DNA of 11,322 nt, taken from contig SDVU01000695.1 in assembly GCA_016256075.1 (NCBI GenBank), positions 1-11,322 on the forward strand, written 5' to 3'. Positions 7,481-11,322 of this stretch are shown piece by piece. The notes beneath the pieces are model-generated. The model did no database searches. It was not told the origin of the DNA and saw nothing but the letters and a program-made list of their open reading frames with translations. The position numbers and the translations under genes are program-made. Origin of the DNA: Dictyocoela muelleri. Taxonomy: Eukaryota; Microsporidia. Numbering within the stretch: position 1 is the stretch's first letter; each line of letters begins with the position of its first letter.

Positions 7481-9414
7481 TTAATGTGAACCATGTTCTT
7501 TCATCTCCTTGGAAAGTTTTTCTAAATCTGGTCTATAAGTTGTTGTTTTCAACTTAATGCATGATTCTAAGTTCACATCAATAAGACGATTCCTCAGTTT
7601 ACTCTTTATCATGTTCATACTTGAAAAAGATTGTTCACATATATATGTAGAACCGAAAATAGAAAGAACACCAAACGCAAGCTTTTTTAACTGATCTTAA
7701 TAGTCGGGAATACTATTCCAAGAGTTGAAAATGGTCATATCTTCTTTTTCCAGGTCACCCCAAAGCAGACCATTTACGTTTAGAACTCAGATCAACTTTC
7801 TTTTTCTCTAATATTTCTAATTCAACACAAAGACGGTCAAATTTAGAGCGCCAAATCTCTTTGTTTTTCAAATAAAACATTGAATTTCAAAGCTGCCAAT
7901 GTCGATTCCAAAAGGTAAATAATTTAAATTTGTTATATTAGACTTGATAGGATTTTTTACAAATGCTTAAGTTGCTCTGCAGTTTTTAAATTCCTGAAAC
8001 CTACTGAAAAATGCTTCCTTCATATTTAAAATTATTGTTTTAAAATGGTTTTTATCAATAATTGAATTGTTTTCGTAATGATACTTCTGTAGGCTTGGAA
8101 AGTGGAAAAATGTTTCCCGTTCAAAGTCCTGAGAAAAAATGTCTAATTTATTTTCAAATATTGTTACTTCTTCTAACATCGAATAAACTATATTCCCTTT
8201 CCCTTGTAGTTTACTATTAAGTTGATTAAGATGAGACGTGCCGTCGACCATGAAATAAAAGTTTTGTAACCACCTATCGTCTATCATTTCCGGATAGTTA
8301 ACGCCCTTCTCACAAAGAAATGTTTTAATTTCCGTAAAAAGAGACGCAAAGCGTTTTAAAAAGTTGCCTCTTGATAACCAACGTACCTTGTTGTTGAGCA
8401 AAAGATCAGAGTAATCTCTCTCTAATTCTAATAAGAATTCTTTGAATTGGCGATGATTAAGGGCTTTAGCTAAAATACTGTTAATAATGGCAATTACTAA
8501 TTCCATAACTTTGCAAAGTTCATCTGGAAATGTTTGCGCACAAAGCGCTTCTTGGTGAATGATACAATAGTAAGCAAGTATCTCATGACTAATTTTTTTT
8601 CTCAAAATTGAAACAAATCCTTTTCTTAGGCCGGTCATACTTCTGGCACCATCTGTTGAAATTTAAACGATTTTATCAAGAGGAATAAAGTGGTTTTCCA
8701 TGCAACCAAACACAGCATTGGCAATATCCTCTCCACGTGTCTGAATTTTGAGAGGCAATAATCCTAAAAGTTCTTCTTTCGGACCTGAATGTGATATAAA
8801 TCTTACAAAAAGAGAAACTTGTGTAGTACCACCGATGTCACATGACTCATCAACTGCTATAGATAAGGCCGAGACTAATTTTAAACTTCGATATGCTGTT
8901 TGGTTATATTAGAACACATTTTCGTTGTTCTATCTTTAATGGTTTTAGCAGACAATGTATTTCTTTTATTCTCTTCAAAATCTCTGGTTTATTGCTAAAA
9001 TCATAAAAAAGCTCTTCTGATGCTGCTAAAAGACAATTTTTTATGTATTCTCCGTCCGTGAACGGTTTCCCTCTCTTAACAATCTCTTGGCTAATAATAA
9101 AACTTGCCATATTAATATTGCTAGAAAATTGCACACATTTATTAAACAAAGATGTTTAAGACACCTGACTTTTTTGAAGTTCCTAAATTGCTTTCTTCCT
9201 TGCATCACCAATAGGGTAATTGGTGCTAAATAATGAATGCTTATTTTCAAAGTGTCTCTTTAAATTTGATTTCTTGTTTTGAGAAAATTAACCATACAAA
9301 TAAGACATGTCAGAAGTCTATTTGAGTTTTGAATAATCGGATAACTTTCGGTCCACTCAGTCTTGAATTATCGGTTTTTATCTTCGGTTTTTCTTTATTT
9401 TTTTTGAGAACCAT
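7481..9414 (-). pseudogene. hAT transposase pseudogene (GTF2IRD2/ZBED5-like)
   Basis: This would have cut and pasted the element in the nucleus. The likely start is the ATG at 9412-9414 and the natural stop is at 7481-7483, about 640 codons, a normal size for the family. In order from the N-terminus the readable parts are as follows. A BED-type zinc finger has CLIC and, further on, RHFENKH (about 9220-9310). The MASFIISQEIV...GKPFTDGEYIKNCL region follows (about 9020-9115). The catalytic core has AVDES (aspartate codon 8849-8851) and STDGA (8651-8653). CIIHQEALCAQ and VRWLSRG come next, and the C-terminal dimerisation domain has FGSTYICEQSFS (about 7617-7660). In-frame stops lie at 9183-9185, 9156-9158 and 8663-8665. 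Frame changes are needed within the zinc-finger region, near 8885-8905 and between about 7690 and 7960. The catalytic frame is otherwise open from about 8885 to 7967. The family call is from remembered motifs and is firm at the hAT level. Confidence 0.88.
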
Positions 9415-9700
9415 TTTATGGGTTAAAATATTTTTTTTAAAAAACTGACAAAAATATGGTCAAGTTTACTTAAAAGTACAATTAAAATATTTTTAATGTT
9501 GCAGATCTAACGCGAACAAGATTACAAATTTTTTATTTTCTCCAATAAAAAGTACCAAAAAACTAAAAAAACCACTTGTTTTTTTTTAAAATGAGGGTTA
9601 AATTTCCAATTTAAAAATTATTCAACATACCTTGGTCAAAATAATTTTTTTAAGAAAAAAATGGTTGTTCCTTATGTAAATATTTTTTTTTCTAAAGAGC

Positions 9701-9742
9701 CGCACTTAATGAGGTGAAGAGCACATGCGGCTCCAGAGCCGC
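9701..9742. promoter_or_regulatory. hAT subterminal repeat cluster
   Basis: GAGCCGCACT occurs at about 9698-9707 and 9737-9746, and GCGGCTC at 9727-9733 is the inverted form. The last two make a short palindrome, GCGGCTCCAGAGCCGC. Short repeated motifs just inside hAT ends are commonly bound by the transposase. That function is inferred from the family and not shown here. Confidence 0.6.
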
Positions 9743-9758
9743 ACTTTGCCGACCACTG
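9743..9758 (-). repeat. hAT terminal inverted repeat, right
   Basis: Read on the minus strand this is CAGTGGTCGGCAAAGT. It marks the promoter-proximal (5') end of the transposase unit. Confidence 0.9.
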
Positions 9759-9766
9759 ATCTAGAC
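9759..9766. repeat. hAT target-site duplication, right copy
   Basis: ATCTAGAC, identical to 7336-7343, directly outside the right terminal inverted repeat. Confidence 0.92.
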
Positions 9767-10009
9767 CAAATATTGAGACTTCTCAATTCAAACATTAATT
9801 TTTCTTATTGAAATTTTCATTGTGGATATCAAACACATTTGTAATGGGTATTGAAACAACACCTATTTCCATCTCTGCGCAAGGCGACAATTTCTACTTA
9901 AACGCTAATTCCTTTGTTTCTTAAAATAATTTTTATGTTGTTACCGCTAGATGAAAATTATAACAGCGCTTATGGTTCTTTAAATTTAGATTAAAATTTT
10001 TTCTGAGGT
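9767..10009. other. Gene-free spacer
   Basis: This stretch of under 250 bp, right of the hAT element, has no sustained reading frame on either strand. It may include the decayed downstream end of the minus-strand integrase fossil beside it, but nothing can be recognised with confidence. Confidence 0.4.
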
Positions 10010-10490
10010 CTATTTCTGATATGTTTGTTCTCTATAGGACTATTTTTATCATTTGTATCTTTTCTTCAATTCCGTTTCATATATATCACTTCTTTTTTTC
10101 ATATTTAAACGTATTTCATCTTGATCAATTCTCAGATTTATTAAGTAATTTTCAAATATTGCTTTTTCCAAAATAGATTTCACAAGGATATCCCGTGTAG
10201 TATTGAGTGTTTAATTCAGCTCTCCCCAGATGTTTATTTTTAATTCACTTAGTGACTTTTCTTCAGAAAATCTTAAAAAAATTCCCATTTCTTCATTTGA
10301 TCTTTCGACTAGTCTATTTTCGGTTGGTTTATATGGCGCTGAAGTTTTTATTCGATCTCATATTTAGCTAACAATTTTTAAATGTCTGGGAAATAAATTG
10401 TTTACCATTGTCTGATGAGCATTTTTTTGTCTGAAATGTTTTTTTGGCAATAGTTTCTAAACGATCTGCAAATAAAGTAGATCCTCACAA
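10010..10490 (-). mobile_element. Second fossil retroelement integrase fragment, minus strand (broken)
   Basis: Short minus-strand readings show integrase-core signatures of LTR retrotransposons. SSDNGKQF lies at about 10402-10428 and an NRLVERSNEEMG-like stretch at about 10293-10330, in the correct order and about the correct distance apart, followed by a basic, charged tail. No reverse transcriptase, RNase H or LTR is visible next to it, so this is an isolated fragment. It carries several breaks (roughly five to ten) and looks old. Its sequence differs clearly from the integrase at 5215-6540, so it comes from a different element, probably also Ty3/gypsy-like. The remaining uncertainty is its exact limits. 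Confidence 0.7.
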
Positions 10491-10686
10491 ATATGAACAC
10501 TTGTGTACTATTTTTTTTTCAGTGTTTTCATTTAAGGGTATGAAAATTATATATATGCGTGTTCAAATATAAATATTTGCTAACCTTAAATTTTACGATT
10601 AGATTATTAATAGATGCGTTTGCAAATTTATATTTATATCATTATTAATATGATTGTGGCACTACTGTACGCGCGCGTTGAGTGCT

Positions 10687-10740
10687 AATTCGTCTGATTT
10701 CCAATTCGCCCGGTTTTCAATTTGCGCGATTCGTAATCCG
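10687..10740. repeat. Short 16 bp tandem repeat, about 3.4 units
   Basis: Units at 10687-10702, 10703-10718, 10719-10734 and a partial at 10735-10740 share the consensus AATTCGCCCGATTTTC. The repeat, and the GCGCGCG stretch just before it (about 10671-10677), are unusually rich in G+C for this window. It lies immediately outside the foldback at 10785-11112 and may be part of its outer arm. Confidence 0.65.
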
Positions 10741-10784
10741 AAAAAAAAATATAAATTTTAATACTCAAAAAATATTATAGATTG

Positions 10785-11112
10785 GTTTTCCAACAGTTTG
10801 CTACCCCTTTTAAAAATGTAAATACCCGTTCGGCATATGTAAGTACATTTTTTCTCATTTAAAATAATATTGTCATGAAAAGTTACGTCTATATAATGTA
10901 TTTTAAATTTTTTAAACAATTAATGGGTATTAGATAAATTTGATGCGCAGCGACAAATTTAGTAAATACCTATTGATTGTTTAAAAAATTTCAATATACA
11001 TGACATAGACATAATTTTTTATGACAATATTATTTTAAATGAGAAAAAATGTACTTATAATTGCTGAATAGTGATTTACATTTTTAAAAGGGGTAGTAAA
11101 CTGTTGGAAAAC
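10785..11112. mobile_element. Foldback MITE-like element, 328 bp core
   Basis: Both arms (10785-10941 and 10955-11112) pair along most of their length around a loop of about 13 bases containing GATGCGCAGCGAC. The ends GTTTTCCAACAGTTTGCTAC and GTAGTAAACTGTTGGAAAAC are complementary except at one position. Weaker complementarity continues outwards, 10725-10784 against 11113-11170, including CCGAAAAAAAAATATAA against its near-complement, so the full element may be about 446 bp. It has no coding capacity. No target-site duplication is clear with either set of ends. A plus-strand open frame starting in the right arm and running out of it has no recognisable motif and is not called. Confidence 0.8.
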
Positions 11113-11170
11113 AAATCCTTTTTATTGAAATCGTATACTTATATTTTATTTCGTTTACCGAAAACTCGCC

Positions 11171-11322
11171 CCAAAAAAATATATCTAAATATTTTACATT
11201 ACAAATTATTTCCAAATAATTTTATTAAAAATTACGGCACTCGGTTTTTACCCAGGGTTCCAGTAGACATCTATAGAACCGAGCTTATGAAATAATAAAA
11301 ACATATTTGAGTTTCCTACGAA
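11171..11322. other. Gene-free right edge
   Basis: The last 150 bp are AT-rich, with a short GC-richer stretch near 11235-11285 that may be the start of something beyond the window. No motif is recognised on either strand. Confidence 0.4.

Larger units (their letters stand above)
7344..9758 (-). mobile_element. hAT DNA transposon, full length but defective (2415 bp)
   Basis: The left end CAGGGGTCGGCAAACT and the inverted right end CAGTGGTCGGCAAAGT match at 14 of 16 bases. The element is flanked by an identical 8 bp duplication, ATCTAGAC, the length made by hAT transposases. That duplication fits both the nTnnnnAn and nnnTAnnn patterns described for hAT families. The element encodes one transposase on the minus strand (7481-9414), now a pseudogene. 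The right subterminal region contains GAGCCGCACT twice and GCGGCTC inverted, probably transposase-binding repeats. Both TIRs and the duplication are preserved, so the insertion itself is complete and only the gene has decayed. CAGTGGTCGGCAAA-type ends are familiar from animal hAT elements of the Charlie/ZBED5 type. Confidence 0.92.

Noticed and set aside
9041-9250. Minus-strand open frame of 69 codons
   Set aside because: It is out of frame with the hAT transposase signature that runs through the same bases.
11071-11295. Plus-strand open frame of 74 codons
   Set aside because: It starts in the right arm of a foldback, has no recognisable motif and has the composition of random AT-rich sequence.

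Overview
This is an AT-rich stretch of eukaryotic DNA made almost entirely of decayed and nested mobile elements. I find no intact gene and no rRNA or complete tRNA. The sequence suggests an invertebrate animal or a repeat-rich unicellular parasite such as a microsporidian, but I cannot place it further. The grounds are Ty3/gypsy-type pol remains, a GTF2IRD2/ZBED5-like hAT transposase and numerous hairpin (foldback) elements; bacteria lack this combination.

Layout, left to right. Bases 1-474 hold no recognisable gene, with a small hairpin at 395-437. A 318 bp foldback element (475-792) is followed by a much larger one (861-2641, about 1.78 kb). The arms of the large element carry two kinds of degenerate tandem repeat in mirror order around a loop of about 43 bp. 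After about 500 bp with no gene comes a 78 bp hairpin (3148-3225). It abuts the truncated start of a fossil Ty3/gypsy-like pol region (about 3232-6672, plus strand) with reverse transcriptase, RNase H and integrase signatures. Two later elements split that fossil and each left a clean target-site duplication. One is a 791 bp MITE-like element (4233-5023, 8 bp duplication) in the RNase H end. The other is a 580 bp foldback MITE (5534-6113, 10 bp duplication) in the integrase. A possible short LTR with a primer-binding-site-like sequence follows (about 6656-6830).

Bases 6831-7343 have no gene apart from a weak tRNA/SINE-like promoter. A full-length but non-functional hAT transposon follows (7344-9758), with terminal inverted repeats, the perfect 8 bp duplication ATCTAGAC and a minus-strand transposase pseudogene. 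Its BED zinc finger, catalytic region and C-terminal dimerisation domain can all still be read. Further right are a second, different retroelement integrase fossil on the minus strand (about 10010-10490), a short GC-richer 16 bp tandem repeat (10687-10740) and another foldback (10785-11112, with weaker outer arms).

The elements do not form a pathway. They record a series of insertions: the pol fossil first, then the two MITEs into it. The hAT, the foldbacks and the minus-strand integrase cannot be ordered against these. The most unusual object is the large foldback at 861-2641. Its arms are themselves built of minisatellites whose variant order is mirrored although copy number and length have drifted.
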